From Azospira oryzae (GTDB lineage: Bacteria > Pseudomonadota > Gammaproteobacteria > Burkholderiales > Rhodocyclaceae): a DNA stretch of 64,000 bases. The stretch spans positions 806,001 to 870,000 of the forward strand of contig NZ_SHKM01000001.1 of NCBI RefSeq assembly GCF_004217225.1. Direction: 5' to 3'. Of the stretch, positions 18,102 to 26,787 are shown in pieces. The notes below the pieces were generated by a model. That model was not told the origin of the DNA, searched no databases, and saw only the letters and a list, made by a program, of their open reading frames with translations. Both the position numbers and the translations under genes were made by a program. Position 1 is the first letter of the stretch; each line of letters opens with the position of its first letter.

Positions 18102-18941
18102 TCAGACGAAACGGGAGCAGATGGGCGTGAGGCCGTCCGGCAAGGGCGAGAGGCGCCCCAGGTCGGTATAGCTCTCCTCCGGCCCGTGGAAGTCGGAGCC
18201 GCGGGAGGCGAGAAAGCCGTAATGGCGGGCCAGGCGGGCGAAATGATGGATCTGGTCGGGGCTGTGGCTGCCGGTCACCACCTCGATGCCCTCCCCGCCC
18301 GCATCCTTGAACTGGCCCAGAAAACGGCGCAAGGCCGCATTGGAAATCTTGTAGCGCCCCGGATGGGCCACCACGGCCACACCGCCGGCGGCACGAATCC
18401 AGCTGACAGCATCCTCCAGGGAAGCCCAGCGATGCTCCACGTAGCCGGGCTTGCCCGGGGTGAGGTAGTTGTCGAAGACGTTGTGCACGTCCTTGCACAG
18501 GCCGATCTGCACCAGATAGCGGGCGAAATGGGCACGGGAAATCAGGTTGGGGTTTTCCGCATAGGCCATGGCGCCCTCGAAGGCGCCGCGGATGGCAATG
18601 GCGTCCAGGGCCTCGGCCATGCGTCTGGCCCGTTCCACCCGGCCGCTGCGGATGCCGGCCAGCCCCTCGTTCAGAACCGGATTGGCGGCATCGAAGCCCA
18701 GGCCCACCACGTGGATGGAAAGGCCTTCCCATTCGATGGAAACTTCCACGCCATTGACCAGGCCCATGCCCATTTCCTCCGCCGCAGCCCGGGCGGCGGG
18801 CAGGCCGGCCAGATCGTCATGGTCGGTCAGGGCCAGCAATTGCACCCCGTTGCCGGCGGCGCGGCGCGCCACTTCGGCCGCCGGCAGCAGGCCGTCGGAA
18901 GCGGTGGAGTGGCAGTGGAAATCCCAGTTCAGGTCAGACAT
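18102..18941 (-). CDS. rnm: PHP-domain 3',5'-nucleoside bisphosphate phosphatase / RNase AM (YciV/TrpH family)
   Basis: A 279-residue PHP metallohydrolase. The N-terminal metal motif DFHCHSTASDG and LLALTDHDD are followed by GVEVSIEWEG, VVAHPGRY and a late metal-binding GSDFHG. This order matches YciV (RNase AM), which removes 5' nucleotides from RNA and dephosphorylates 3',5'-bisphosphonucleotides. ATG 18941 (MSDLNWDFHCHS) was chosen over far-upstream starts because the PHP motif normally begins within the first 10 residues. It is coupled to yciO, the same pairing seen in enterobacteria. Confidence 0.88.
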   Translation of the reverse strand: MSDLNWDFHCHSTASDGLLPAAEVARRAAGNGVQLLALTDHDDLAGLPAARAAAEEMGMGLVNGVEVSIEWEGLSIHVVGLGFDAANPVLNEGLAGIRSGRVERARRMAEALDAIAIRGAFEGAMAYAENPNLISRAHFARYLVQIGLCKDVHNVFDNYLTPGKPGYVEHRWASLEDAVSWIRAAGGVAVVAHPGRYKISNAALRRFLGQFKDAGGEGIEVVTGSHSPDQIHHFARLARHYGFLASRGSDFHGPEESYTDLGRLSPLPDGLTPICSRFV

Positions 18942-19020
18942 CGGCAGGTCGCGACAAAGGCGCCCCAAGACAGCAGGAAAGCGCGGAATCATAGCACAGG
19001 GGCCGCGCCGCCCCTTGGCC

Positions 19021-19887
19021 TCAGGCCGTGATGAAGGACTCCAGCAGCGCTGCCACCGCCTCGGGCGCATCGTGATGCAGCATGTGGCCGGCATCGGCCA
19101 CCACGGCTTCCCGGGCCGAGGCAAAACAGCCCAGGCGTTCCCGATAGTCGCCCTCGTCTATATGAAAGCGTTTGAGGAAAGAGGTTTCCGCTCCCCGCAC
19201 CCACAGGGTGGGCGCCTGGACCCGGCGCCAGCAGGCCTTGGCTTCCTCAAGCCGGTAGAGCAGCGGACTGGCGGCCTTGTGCCAGGGATCGCCGGCCCAC
19301 TTCACACTCCCGTCATCGTCGACACGCCCCAGATGGGTGGCCAGGAACTCGGCCCGAGCAGGTGTCAGGCGCGGGTTGTCCCGGCGCAGGCGGGATGCCA
19401 GGGCGGTCCGGTCGGCGTAGGCATGGAGTGAGGGCGGCGCAGCCAGTTGATCCAGCCAGGCCGACAAGCGTTCCGGCGCCTGGGCCGGGACCATGTCATT
19501 GATACCGAAACCTTCCAGGGAGACCAGGTGACTGATCCGCTGGGGCCGCAATCCGGCGTACAGGCAGGCCACGTTGCCGCCCATGCTGTGCCCCACCAGG
19601 GGCACGGCCTGCCGGGGGAACAGGCTGTCCAGCATGGCATCCAGATCACCCAGGTAATCGGCGAACCAGTAGGGCCCCCGATTTTCCTGGCTGTCGCCGA
19701 AGCCCCTCCAGTCCGGTGCCAGCACGGACCACTCCCGACTCAGGGCATCCACCACGAACTGGAAGGAGGCAGCAACGTCCATCCAGCCGTGCAGCAACAC
19801 CAGGGGCGGCGCCTCGGCAGGCCCCCAGCGGCGCAGGGCCTGGCGACGGCCGCGCAGGGAGAGATATTCGACTCGGCTCGGTTTCAT
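19021..19887 (-). CDS. Alpha/beta-hydrolase
   Basis: A 288-residue alpha/beta-hydrolase-fold enzyme: oxyanion region LLHGWMD, nucleophile elbow VGHSMGGN with serine 101, and a probable catalytic histidine in ADAGHMLHHD near the C-terminus. The substrate cannot be deduced; relatives include esterases and haloalkane-dehalogenase-like hydrolases. ATG 19887 is the first ATG in frame; a TTG nine bases upstream is possible and no strong ribosome-binding site is visible. It lies 79 bases upstream of the PHP gene in the same orientation and just after the bfr terminator. Confidence 0.85.
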   Translation of the reverse strand: MKPSRVEYLSLRGRRQALRRWGPAEAPPLVLLHGWMDVAASFQFVVDALSREWSVLAPDWRGFGDSQENRGPYWFADYLGDLDAMLDSLFPRQAVPLVGHSMGGNVACLYAGLRPQRISHLVSLEGFGINDMVPAQAPERLSAWLDQLAAPPSLHAYADRTALASRLRRDNPRLTPARAEFLATHLGRVDDDGSVKWAGDPWHKAASPLLYRLEEAKACWRRVQAPTLWVRGAETSFLKRFHIDEGDYRERLGCFASAREAVVADAGHMLHHDAPEAVAALLESFITA

Positions 19888-19903
19888 GGCAGGCAAATGA
19901 AAA

Positions 19904-19923
19904 GGGCCGGCACAGGCCGGCCC
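19904..19923 (-). terminator. Intrinsic terminator of bfr
   Basis: Perfect 8-bp arms GGGCCGGC (19904-19911) and GCCGGCCC (19916-19923), followed in the minus direction by TTTTCATTT, 20 bases beyond the bfr stop. Confidence 0.8.
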
Positions 19924-19943
19924 CGGGTGTGGTGGCGCAGGAC

Positions 19944-20417
19944 TCAGTCGTCGTGCATCTGGGACTGCAGGTAATTGGGCAGGGTCACCTTGGCGATCAG
20001 CTCCAGCTGGGTTTCCAGCCAGTCCACATGCTCTTCCTCGCTTTCCAGGATGTCTTCCAGCAGATCCCGGGTGACGTAGTCGGCCACGCCTTCACAGTAG
20101 GCAATGGCTTCGCGCAGCAGGGGGATGGCGGCCAGTTCCAGCTTCAGGTCGCACTCCAGCATTTCCTTGGTGTTCTCGCCGATGAACAGCTTGTTCAGCT
20201 GCTGCAGATTGGGCAGGCCTTCGAGAAAGAGAATGCGCTCGATCACCTTGTCGGCATGCTTCATCTCGTCGATGGACTCGTGGTACTCGTGTTCGTTGAG
20301 CTTCTTCAGGCCCCAGTTCTTGTACATGCGGGCATGCAGGAAGTACTGGTTGATGGCGGTCAGCTCGTTGGCCAGAATCTTGTTGAGGTACTGAATGACT
20401 TTTTTATCGCCCTTCAT
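19944..20417 (-). CDS. bfr: Bacterioferritin (heme-containing ferritin)
   Basis: A 24-mer iron-storage protein. The 157-residue sequence has every expected ligand at the canonical position: ferroxidase residues E18, E51, H54, E94, E127 and H130, and the heme-axial methionine M52 in DEMKHAD, so this is a heme-binding, catalytically competent Bfr. AGGAG precedes ATG 20417. It lies downstream of bfd in the same orientation but after a terminator hairpin, so it probably has its own promoter in the ~135-bp gap (none stands out). Confidence 0.97.
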   Translation of the reverse strand: MKGDKKVIQYLNKILANELTAINQYFLHARMYKNWGLKKLNEHEYHESIDEMKHADKVIERILFLEGLPNLQQLNKLFIGENTKEMLECDLKLELAAIPLLREAIAYCEGVADYVTRDLLEDILESEEEHVDWLETQLELIAKVTLPNYLQSQMHDD

Positions 20418-20470
20418 GGCTGGCTCCTGATTCGTTGGGGAATGGATGCCGGTAGATTAGCACAAGGCAC

Positions 20471-20506
20471 AAAAAAGAAGCCCCCGCGCCGATGTGACGC
20501 GAGGGC
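20471..20506 (-). terminator. Intrinsic terminator of bfd
   Basis: Arms GCCCCCGCG (20480-20488) and CGCGAGGGC (20498-20506), one mismatch, followed in the minus direction by TTCTTTTTTG. It separates bfd from bfr. Confidence 0.75.
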
Positions 20507-20554
20507 AAGGGGAAAAAGCGGAACGGACTGCCCGACCGAACCGCAACCCGAGGT

Positions 20555-20761
20555 TCAACAATGCTTGGCGTTAGCGCATTTGCCGCAGCCCCGGCACTGG
20601 CCCAGTTCGTCGCGCAACTGCTGGCGCACTTCCCGGGCGCATTTGCCGCAGCAGGTGCCCACCCCCAGCTCGTCGCGCAGGTCGGCAAGCGTGGAGGCGC
20701 CCATGGCTACGGACGCTGAGATCTGGCGATCAGTAACGGCGTGGCAGACACAGACATACAT
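20555..20761 (-). CDS. bfd: Bacterioferritin-associated ferredoxin with extra cysteine tail
   Basis: A [2Fe-2S] protein that reduces ferric iron in Bfr for release. The 68-residue protein has the canonical ligands C4 and C6 (VCVC) and C38 and C41 (CCGKC). Unlike typical Bfd, it continues into a tail with C56, C59, C62 and C68 (C-x2-C-x2-C-x5-C), which could hold another metal or cluster. It lies upstream of bfr, and its promoter overlaps a Fur-box-like sequence, so it should be induced on iron starvation. Confidence 0.93.
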   Translation of the reverse strand: MYVCVCHAVTDRQISASVAMGASTLADLRDELGVGTCCGKCAREVRQQLRDELGQCRGCGKCANAKHC

Positions 20762-20795
20762 GGCGGGTGCTCCTGAACAGATGGATGGCTAACAA

Positions 20796-20834
20796 ACTAA
20801 TGAGAATTATTATCACGAACCCATCCAAATGCAA
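20796..20834 (-). promoter_or_regulatory. bfd promoter overlapped by a Fur-box-like operator
   Basis: On the minus strand, GATAATAATTCTCATTAGT (20796-20814) matches the 19-bp Fur consensus at 14 positions. A -35 TTGCAT (20829-20834) and -10 AATAAT (20806-20811) with a 17-bp spacer place the -10 box inside the operator, as expected for iron-dependent repression. Confidence 0.65.
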
Positions 20835-20980
20835 GTGCTTCTCAACAAATATTTATCAACCCATGTAGCAGGCCAACTCCCGGCCCTCCCGGAGGCCCTT
20901 GTCAGGCACCCGGGCGACGGCCTGAAATCTAGCATTGGCGCGGTCTGGCAAAACGCCGCTGGCAGCGCCGCCCTGGCTTG

Positions 20981-21009
20981 TTGTCATGCCCCCTGCCTTT
21001 GGGTATAGT
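20981..21009 (+). promoter_or_regulatory. Sigma70 promoter of the gcv riboswitch/operon
   Basis: -35 TTGTCA (20981-20986), a 17-bp spacer and -10 TATAGT (21004-21009). The predicted start near 21016 is a few bases before the first aptamer. The remainder of the 20762-20980 gap holds the divergent bfd promoter and no visible gene. Confidence 0.8.
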
Positions 21010-21021
21010 CCGCCGCGCAAA

Positions 21022-21242
21022 CGGGAGAGCGCGGCCCGGCTTCCACGGGCTGCCGCCGAAGGCGCAATCCACCATTCGCTAGCCCCGAAATCGCTCAGGC
21101 AAAAAGGACCGTTTGCGGCAGAACATCTCTGGAGAGCGGCCCCCGGTCCGGGCGGCCCACCGAAGGGGGCAACGGCCGCTGTTTCTCCATCCTTGGGTGG
21201 AACGAACGGGGGCCGCAACACTCTCAGGTTGCAGGACAGAGG
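21022..21242 (+). ncRNA. Tandem glycine riboswitch (two gcvT-type aptamers)
   Basis: Two successive copies of the glycine aptamer core. The first (about 21022-21116) has GGGAGAGC, GCCGAAGGCGCAA and CGCTCAGGCAAAAAGGACCG. The second (about 21129-21242) has TGGAGAGC, CACCGAAGGGGGCAA and CTCTCAGGTTGCAGGACAGA. Tandem aptamers joined by a short linker are the classical arrangement for this riboswitch. They lie directly upstream of gcvT and of a terminator hairpin, so glycine probably relieves termination (ON switch), as known for the class. Confidence 0.93.
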
Positions 21243-21297
21243 GGGCGAGCCGGAAACCAGAACTGTCTGGCATTTTCCGGCTCGCCCCTTTTTCGTT
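21242..21297 (+). terminator. Riboswitch expression-platform terminator
   Basis: A long stem GGGGCGAGCCGGAAA (21242-21256) pairs with TTTTCCGGCTCGCCCC (21273-21288), with an inner CCAG/CTGG extension, followed by TTTTTCGTTTT. The 5' arm begins at the end of aptamer 2, so ligand binding can compete with terminator formation. It ends about 40 bases before gcvT. Confidence 0.85.
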
Positions 21298-21336
21298 TTC
21301 AGAATCGGCTTTCACAGCCCCGCCCAAGGAACTGAA

Positions 21337-22428
21337 ATGACGAAGCAAACCGTCCTCAACAAGGCTCACCGTGCCCTCAATGCCCGCATGGTGGATTTCG
21401 GCGGCTGGGACATGCCGGTGAACTACGGCTCCCAGATCGAGGAGCACCATGCCGTGCGCAACGACTGCGGCATGTTCGACGTCTCCCACATGTGCGCCGT
21501 GGATGTTACCGGCGCCGACGCCAAGACCTTCCTCCTGCGCCTCATCGCCAACAACGTGGACAAGCTGAAAGTCCCGGGCAAGGCCCTCTACAGCGCCATG
21601 CTCAACGAGGCTGGGGGCGTGGTGGACGATCTCATCGTCTATTACCTCACCGACACCCACTACCGGGTGGTCATCAACGCCGGCACCGCCGACAAGGACC
21701 TGGCCTGGATGGACCAGCTCCTGGGTCAGTGGCAGCTGGACGTCTCCGTCATTCCCCTGCGCGAAGGTCCCAAGGCCGTGGCCATGATCGCCGTGCAAGG
21801 TCCCCAGGCCAAGGCCAAGGTATGGCAGGTGCTGCCCGAGGTGAAGGCCGCCACGGAAAACCTGGCCCCCTTCTTCGGCACCCAGATCGGCCAGTTCTTC
21901 ATTGCCACCACCGGCTACACCGGCGAGGACGGCTTCGAGATCGCCCTCCCCGCTGCCAAGGCCGAGGACTTCTGGAATGCCCTGATCGCCGCCGGCGTGC
22001 GCCCCTGCGGCCTGGGCGCCCGGGACACCCTGCGCCTGGAGGCCGGCATGAACCTCTACGGCCAGGATATGGATGAAACCGTCTCCCCCCTGGACGCCGG
22101 CCTGGCCTGGACCGTGGACCTCAAGTCCGAGCGGGACTTCGTCGGCAAGGCCGCCCTCCTCGCCAACGGCCAGAAGGCCCAGTTCCTCGGCCTCAAGCTG
22201 CTGGACAAGGGCGTGTTGCGGGCCCACCAGAAGGTGGTGACGAGCCAGGGCGAAGGCGAAATCACCAGCGGCACCTTCTCCCCCACCCTGGAACAATCCA
22301 TCGCCCTGGCCCGCCTGCCCCTGGGCGTCGCCCTCGGCGACACCGTGCAGGTGGACATCCGCGGCAAGCTGCTCAATGCCCAGGTGGTCAAACCCGTTTT
22401 CGCCCGTCACGGCAAGGCCTTGGCCTGA
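21337..22428 (+). CDS. gcvT: Glycine cleavage system T protein (aminomethyltransferase)
   Basis: Transfers the methylene unit from aminomethyl-lipoyl GcvH to tetrahydrofolate, releasing ammonia. The 363-residue protein shows [21 protein letters not shown] near the N-terminus (reported here in two parts: [10 protein letters not shown] and EEHHAVR), GMFDVSHM, a folate-binding aspartate in that region, and the [10 protein letters not shown] motif. ATG 21337 gives the normal family start and follows the riboswitch; a far-upstream frame start would run through the riboswitch. It is first in gcvT-gcvH-gcvP. Confidence 0.95.
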   Translation: MTKQTVLNKAHRALNARMVDFGGWDMPVNYGSQIEEHHAVRNDCGMFDVSHMCAVDVTGADAKTFLLRLIANNVDKLKVPGKALYSAMLNEAGGVVDDLIVYYLTDTHYRVVINAGTADKDLAWMDQLLGQWQLDVSVIPLREGPKAVAMIAVQGPQAKAKVWQVLPEVKAATENLAPFFGTQIGQFFIATTGYTGEDGFEIALPAAKAEDFWNALIAAGVRPCGLGARDTLRLEAGMNLYGQDMDETVSPLDAGLAWTVDLKSERDFVGKAALLANGQKAQFLGLKLLDKGVLRAHQKVVTSQGEGEITSGTFSPTLEQSIALARLPLGVALGDTVQVDIRGKLLNAQVVKPVFARHGKALA

Positions 22429-22479
22429 TTCACCCCGATTTCAGCAATCAGAATTCACATTCAACTTAAGGAGAGTTCC

Positions 22480-22866
22480 ATGTCCAACGTTCCCGCCGAT
22501 CTGAAGTACACCAAGAGCCACGAATGGGTTCGCCTCGAAGGCGACGGCAGCGTCACCGTGGGCATCACCGACCACGCCCAGGAAGCCCTGGGCGACCTGG
22601 TCTTCATCGAGCTGCCGGAAGTGGGCAAGACCCTGGCCGCCGGCCAGGAAGCCGCCGTGGTGGAATCCGTGAAGGCCGCCGCCGACGTGTACGCCCCCAT
22701 CGCCGGCAGCGTCACCGCCGTCAACGAGGCCGTGGTGGACGCCCCCGAGACCCTCAACCAGGACGCCTACGCCGCCTGGCTGTTCAAGCTGCAGCCGGCC
22801 AACGCCGGCGACCTGGGCGCCCTGCTCGATGCCGCCGCCTACGGCGCCGTGGCCGACAGCGAATAA
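22480..22866 (+). CDS. gcvH: Glycine cleavage system H protein
   Basis: Lipoyl-carrying shuttle protein of the glycine cleavage complex. The 128-residue product has [12 protein letters not shown] near the N-terminus and the lipoylation lysine K65 in [13 protein letters not shown]. The start has a strong AAGGAGAG ribosome-binding site. It lies 51 bases after gcvT and 63 before gcvP; a strong terminator-like hairpin occupies the latter gap. Confidence 0.96.
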   Translation: MSNVPADLKYTKSHEWVRLEGDGSVTVGITDHAQEALGDLVFIELPEVGKTLAAGQEAAVVESVKAAADVYAPIAGSVTAVNEAVVDAPETLNQDAYAAWLFKLQPANAGDLGALLDAAAYGAVADSE

Positions 22867-22878
22867 GCCAACAGACAA

Positions 22879-22910
22879 GGGAAGGGCAAAGCCCCTTCCC
22901 TTTTTTCTTT
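22879..22910 (+). terminator. Terminator-like hairpin between gcvH and gcvP
   Basis: Perfect 8-bp arms GGGAAGGG (22879-22886) and CCCTTCCC (22893-22900) followed by TTTTTTCTTT. It would lower transcription into gcvP or mark the end of a gcvTH unit; no separate promoter for gcvP is obvious. Confidence 0.8.
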
Positions 22911-22929
22911 CCGCCTCCCGAGATTGCCC

Positions 22930-25830
22930 ATGTCCGATACCCTGCCCCAGTCCCTTTCCGCCCTGGAACAGAAGGACGAGTTCATCGCCCGCCACATCGG
23001 CCCCTGCGCCAGCGAAATGAGCCAGATGCTGGCCACCATCGGCGCCGCCAGCCTTGATCAGCTGGTGGATCAGACCGTGCCCGCCGCCATCCGCTTCCCC
23101 GCCGACCGGCCCCTGCCCGCCCCCCGGCGCGAGCATGAGGCCCTGGCCGACCTGAAGGCCTTGGCCGGCCGCAATGTGGTGAAGAAGTCCCTCATCGGAC
23201 AGGGCTATCACGAGACCCTGACACCCAAGGTGATCCTGCGCAACGTGCTGGAAAACCCGGGCTGGTACACCGCCTACACCCCCTACCAGGCCGAGATCGC
23301 CCAGGGCCGTCTGGAAGCCCTGCTCAACTACCAGCAGGTGATCATCGATCTCACCGGCCTGGAACTGGCCAACGCCTCCCTGCTGGACGAGGCCACCGCC
23401 GCCGCCGAGGCCATGACCATGGCCCGCCGCGTCTCCAAGTCCGGCTCCAACCGCTTCTTCGTGGACGCAGCCTGTTTCCCCCAGACCATCGACGTGGTCA
23501 AGACCCGGGCCGCCTACTTCGGCTTCGAGCTGATCTTCGGGCCGGTGGAAGAAGCCGCCACGGTGGACGTCTTCGGCGCCCTGCTGCAGTACCCCAACGA
23601 CAAGGGCGAAGTCACCGACCTCACCGCCACCATTGCCGCCCTCAAGGCCAAGGGCGCCGTCACCGCCGTGGCCTGCGACCTCATGGCCCTGGTGCTGCTG
23701 AAATCCCCCGGCGCCATGGGGGCCGACATGGCCCTGGGTTCTTCCCAGCGCTTCGGCATTCCCATGGGCTTCGGCGGCCCCCACGCCGCCTTCTTCGCCT
23801 GCAAGGACGAGCACAAGCGCTCCGTGGCCGGCCGCATCATCGGCGTCTCCGTCGATGCCCGGGGCAACAAGGCCCTGCGCATGGCCCTGCAGACCCGGGA
23901 ACAGCACATCCGCCGGGAGAAGGCCAATTCCAACATCTGTACTTCCCAGGTGCTGCTGGCCAACATGGCCGGCATGTATGCCGTCTATCACGGCCCCGAG
24001 GGTCTCAAGACCATCGCCCGCCGCATCCACCGCCTGGCCGCCATCCTGGCCACGGGCCTGGCCAAGGCCGGCATCAAGCAGCTCAACGCCTGCTACTTCG
24101 ACACCCTGCAGCTGGACCTGGGGGCCAAGGCCCTCACCGTGTACCAGGCCGCCCAGAACGCTGGCTACAACCTGCGTCTGATCGAGGGCGGCCGCCTCGG
24201 CATCGCCCTCAACGAGAAGACCACCCGGGAAGACGTGGCCACCCTGCTGCAGCTCATCGCCGGCGTGAAAGTCGACATCGAGGCCCTGGACGCCCAGGTG
24301 GCCGCTGCCGACCCGGCCCTGCCGGCCGAGCTGCTGCGCACCGACGCCATCCTCAGCCATCCCGTGTTCAACACCCACCACACCGAACACGAGATGCTGC
24401 GCTACCTGAAGAAGCTGCAGAACAAGGACCTGGCCCTGGATCACTCCATGATATCCCTGGGTTCCTGCACCATGAAGCTGAACGCCACCAGCGAGATGAT
24501 TCCCGTCACCTGGCCCGAGTTCGGCGACATCCACCCCTTCGCCCCCCTGGATCAGGCCCAGGGCTACCTGGAAATGATCGAGCAGTTGGCCGAGTGGCTG
24601 AAGACCGTCACCGGTTTCGACGCCGTCTGCATGCAGCCCAACTCCGGCGCTCAGGGCGAATACGCCGGCCTGGTGGCCATCCGCCGCTACCAGGAGGCCA
24701 ACGGCCAGGGCCAGCGCGACATCTGCCTGATTCCCAAGTCCGCCCACGGCACCAACCCGGCCACCGCCCAGATGGCCGGCCTGCAGGTGGTGGTGGTGGA
24801 TTGCGACGACAACGGCAACGTGGACGTGGCCGACCTCAAGGCCAAGGCCGAGCAGCACGCCGCCAAGCTCTCCTGCCTGATGCTCACCTACCCCTCCACC
24901 CATGGGGTGTTCGAGGAAGCGGTGAAGGATATCTGCGACATCGTGCACGCCAACGGCGGCCAGGTGTACATGGATGGCGCCAACCTCAACGCCCAGGTGG
25001 GCCTCACCGCCCCCGGCTTCATCGGCGCCGACGTCTCCCACATGAACCTGCACAAGACCTTCGCCATCCCCCACGGCGGCGGCGGCCCGGGCATGGGCCC
25101 CATTGGCCTCAAGGCCCATCTGGCGCCCTTCATGGCCGACCATGCGGTGCAGGCCACCGGCCCTGCCGAGCGCAAGCACAAGGGCCAGGGCGCGGTTTCC
25201 GCGGCGCCCTTCGGCTCCGCCTCCATCCTGCCCATTTCCTGGATGTACATCGCCATGCTGGGCGGCAAGGGCGTCAAGACCGCCACCCAGGTGGCCATCC
25301 TCAACGCCAACTACGTCGCCGCCCGCCTGCAGGAACACTACCCCGTGCTGTACCGGGGCAAGAACGGCCGCGTCGCCCACGAGTGCATCCTGGACATCCG
25401 CCCCATCAAGGCGGCCACCGGCATCGCCGAGATCGACATCGCCAAGCGCCTCATGGATTACGGCTTCCACGCCCCCACGGTGAGCTTCCCGGTGGCCGGC
25501 ACCATCATGGTGGAGCCCACCGAATCCGAATCCAAGGCCGAGCTGGACCGCTTCATCGACGCCCTGATCGCCATCCGCAACGAAATCCGCAAGGTGGAAG
25601 CGGGCCAGTGGCCGGCGGACAACAACCCGCTGAAGCACTCCCCCCACACCCAGAAGGATCTGGCCGACGAGGTCTGGAGCCGCCCCTACAGCCGTCAGGA
25701 AGCCTGCTATCCCCTGCCCTGGGTGGCCGAGAACAAGTTCTGGCCCAGCGTGAACCGCATCGACGACGTGTACGGCGACCGCAATCTCTTCTGCGCTTGC
25801 GCCCCTGTGGAGGACTACCACCATGGCTGA
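22930..25830 (+). CDS. gcvP: Glycine dehydrogenase (decarboxylating), P protein
   Basis: PLP enzyme that decarboxylates glycine and loads the aminomethyl group on lipoyl-GcvH. The 966-residue single-chain form contains two homologous PLP-fold halves, and the Schiff-base lysine is K709 in HMNLHKTF, followed by the glycine-rich [10 protein letters not shown] loop. ATG 22930 (MSDTLPQSL) is preferred to a TTG two codons earlier. The 3' end overlaps the following ACT-domain gene by 8 bases, indicating translational coupling. Confidence 0.96.
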   Translation: MSDTLPQSLSALEQKDEFIARHIGPCASEMSQMLATIGAASLDQLVDQTVPAAIRFPADRPLPAPRREHEALADLKALAGRNVVKKSLIGQGYHETLTPKVILRNVLENPGWYTAYTPYQAEIAQGRLEALLNYQQVIIDLTGLELANASLLDEATAAAEAMTMARRVSKSGSNRFFVDAACFPQTIDVVKTRAAYFGFELIFGPVEEAATVDVFGALLQYPNDKGEVTDLTATIAALKAKGAVTAVACDLMALVLLKSPGAMGADMALGSSQRFGIPMGFGGPHAAFFACKDEHKRSVAGRIIGVSVDARGNKALRMALQTREQHIRREKANSNICTSQVLLANMAGMYAVYHGPEGLKTIARRIHRLAAILATGLAKAGIKQLNACYFDTLQLDLGAKALTVYQAAQNAGYNLRLIEGGRLGIALNEKTTREDVATLLQLIAGVKVDIEALDAQVAAADPALPAELLRTDAILSHPVFNTHHTEHEMLRYLKKLQNKDLALDHSMISLGSCTMKLNATSEMIPVTWPEFGDIHPFAPLDQAQGYLEMIEQLAEWLKTVTGFDAVCMQPNSGAQGEYAGLVAIRRYQEANGQGQRDICLIPKSAHGTNPATAQMAGLQVVVVDCDDNGNVDVADLKAKAEQHAAKLSCLMLTYPSTHGVFEEAVKDICDIVHANGGQVYMDGANLNAQVGLTAPGFIGADVSHMNLHKTFAIPHGGGGPGMGPIGLKAHLAPFMADHAVQATGPAERKHKGQGAVSAAPFGSASILPISWMYIAMLGGKGVKTATQVAILNANYVAARLQEHYPVLYRGKNGRVAHECILDIRPIKAATGIAEIDIAKRLMDYGFHAPTVSFPVAGTIMVEPTESESKAELDRFIDALIAIRNEIRKVEAGQWPADNNPLKHSPHTQKDLADEVWSRPYSRQEACYPLPWVAENKFWPSVNRIDDVYGDRNLFCACAPVEDYHHG

Positions 25831-26350
25831 TCAGATCCTGGTGCTCACCGTCATCGGTGACGACCGCCCCGGCCTGGTGGAGCAGCTGTCCACCGCCATC
25901 TCCGCCCATCAGGGCAACTGGCTGGAATCCTCCATGTCCCGCCTGGCGGGCAAGTTCGCCGGCATCCTCAAGGTCAGCGTGCCGGCCGAGCAGGCCCCAG
26001 CCCTGCAGCAGGCACTGGCCGGCCTCTCCCTGCTCAAGGTGACGGTGGAAAGCTCCCCCGAAAGCCAGGAAGCCCCCAAGGGCCGCCGCCTGCGCCTTTC
26101 CCTGGTGGGCCACGACCGCATCGGCATCGTGCGCGAAGTCTCCCAGGTGCTGGCCCGCCACGGCGTCAATGTGGAGGAGCTGGCCACCCACACCTCCAGT
26201 GCCCCCATGTCCGCCGAAATCCTCTTCCACGCCCAGGTCAGCCTGCTGGCCGGGCCGGAACTGGATGTGCGCGGCCTCACCGGCGAGCTGGAACGGCTCT
26301 CCAACGATCTCATGGTCGATATCTCCCTGGACGAAAAGCTCAGCGCCTGA
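25823..26350 (+). CDS. gcvR: GcvR-like ACT-domain regulator of glycine cleavage
   Basis: A 175-residue protein with two ACT domains (about 5-75 and 90-165), each starting with the typical pattern [14 protein letters not shown] and [15 protein letters not shown]. In enterobacteria GcvR binds glycine and represses gcv through GcvA; the location overlapping the end of gcvP by 8 bases supports a feedback role here. No gcvA homologue is visible in the window, so the partner is unknown. A GC-rich hairpin follows. Confidence 0.85.
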   Translation: MADQILVLTVIGDDRPGLVEQLSTAISAHQGNWLESSMSRLAGKFAGILKVSVPAEQAPALQQALAGLSLLKVTVESSPESQEAPKGRRLRLSLVGHDRIGIVREVSQVLARHGVNVEELATHTSSAPMSAEILFHAQVSLLAGPELDVRGLTGELERLSNDLMVDISLDEKLSA

Positions 26351-26362
26351 GCTTCCCGACCC

Positions 26363-26415
26363 CGCCCGCCCCACCCGCCCCATTCCCGGGGCGGGCGCCT
26401 GCCCCTCCCTTTTTT
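26363..26415 (+). terminator. Weak terminator-like hairpin after the gcv operon
   Basis: Perfect 10-bp arms CGCCCGCCCC (26363-26372) and GGGGCGGGCG (26388-26397), with a T-run only 12 bases later (26410-26415). The distance between stem and T-run makes it a weak intrinsic terminator. Confidence 0.5.
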
Positions 26416-26493
26416 CCCCACATTTCATTTCGGTCAAAGGCCGATGCCCGGGGCCGGGGCACAATTCCACCTCCATCCCCTTACCCTTCCGCC

Positions 26494-26763
26494 ATGTCCG
26501 GTCCCATCGAAGTGCGCATGCCCAAATACCCCGAATGCTGGGAGAGTTGCGGCAACTGCGCCCAGGGCGACGTCTTCGTGCTGGAACTCCTGGTCCAAGC
26601 CGGTGACACATTGGCACGGGACGACAACATCCTGACCCTGGAAACCGGCAAGGTGGCCCTGGACATTCCCTGCCCTTACGCCGGCACGGTGAGGGAAGTC
26701 TTCGTCTGCGAAGGCGACGTCCTGGCCGAAGGCGCCCTGCTGCTGACCCTGGACCCGTCCTAA
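26494..26763 (+). CDS. Stand-alone lipoyl/biotinyl-type domain protein
   Basis: An 89-residue single beta-barrel swinging-arm domain. The modifiable lysine is K53 in the LETGKVALDIP hairpin, and the closing GTVREVFVCEGDVLAEGALL is typical of lipoyl/biotinyl domains. Unusual is a cysteine cluster near the N-terminus (C15, C19, C22 in ECWESCGNC) ahead of the barrel. No enzyme partner is adjacent; the gcv operon lies just upstream. It could be a carrier for a dehydrogenase or carboxylase elsewhere. Whether it carries lipoate or biotin cannot be told. Confidence 0.8.
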   Translation: MSGPIEVRMPKYPECWESCGNCAQGDVFVLELLVQAGDTLARDDNILTLETGKVALDIPCPYAGTVREVFVCEGDVLAEGALLLTLDPS

Positions 26764-26787
26764 CCGCCTGATCCTATGGGAGCCCCC

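Noticed and set aside
22441-25824. A 1,127-codon minus-strand open frame opposite gcvH and gcvP
   Set aside because: It is an antisense mirror frame of GC-rich coding DNA without any recognisable domain.
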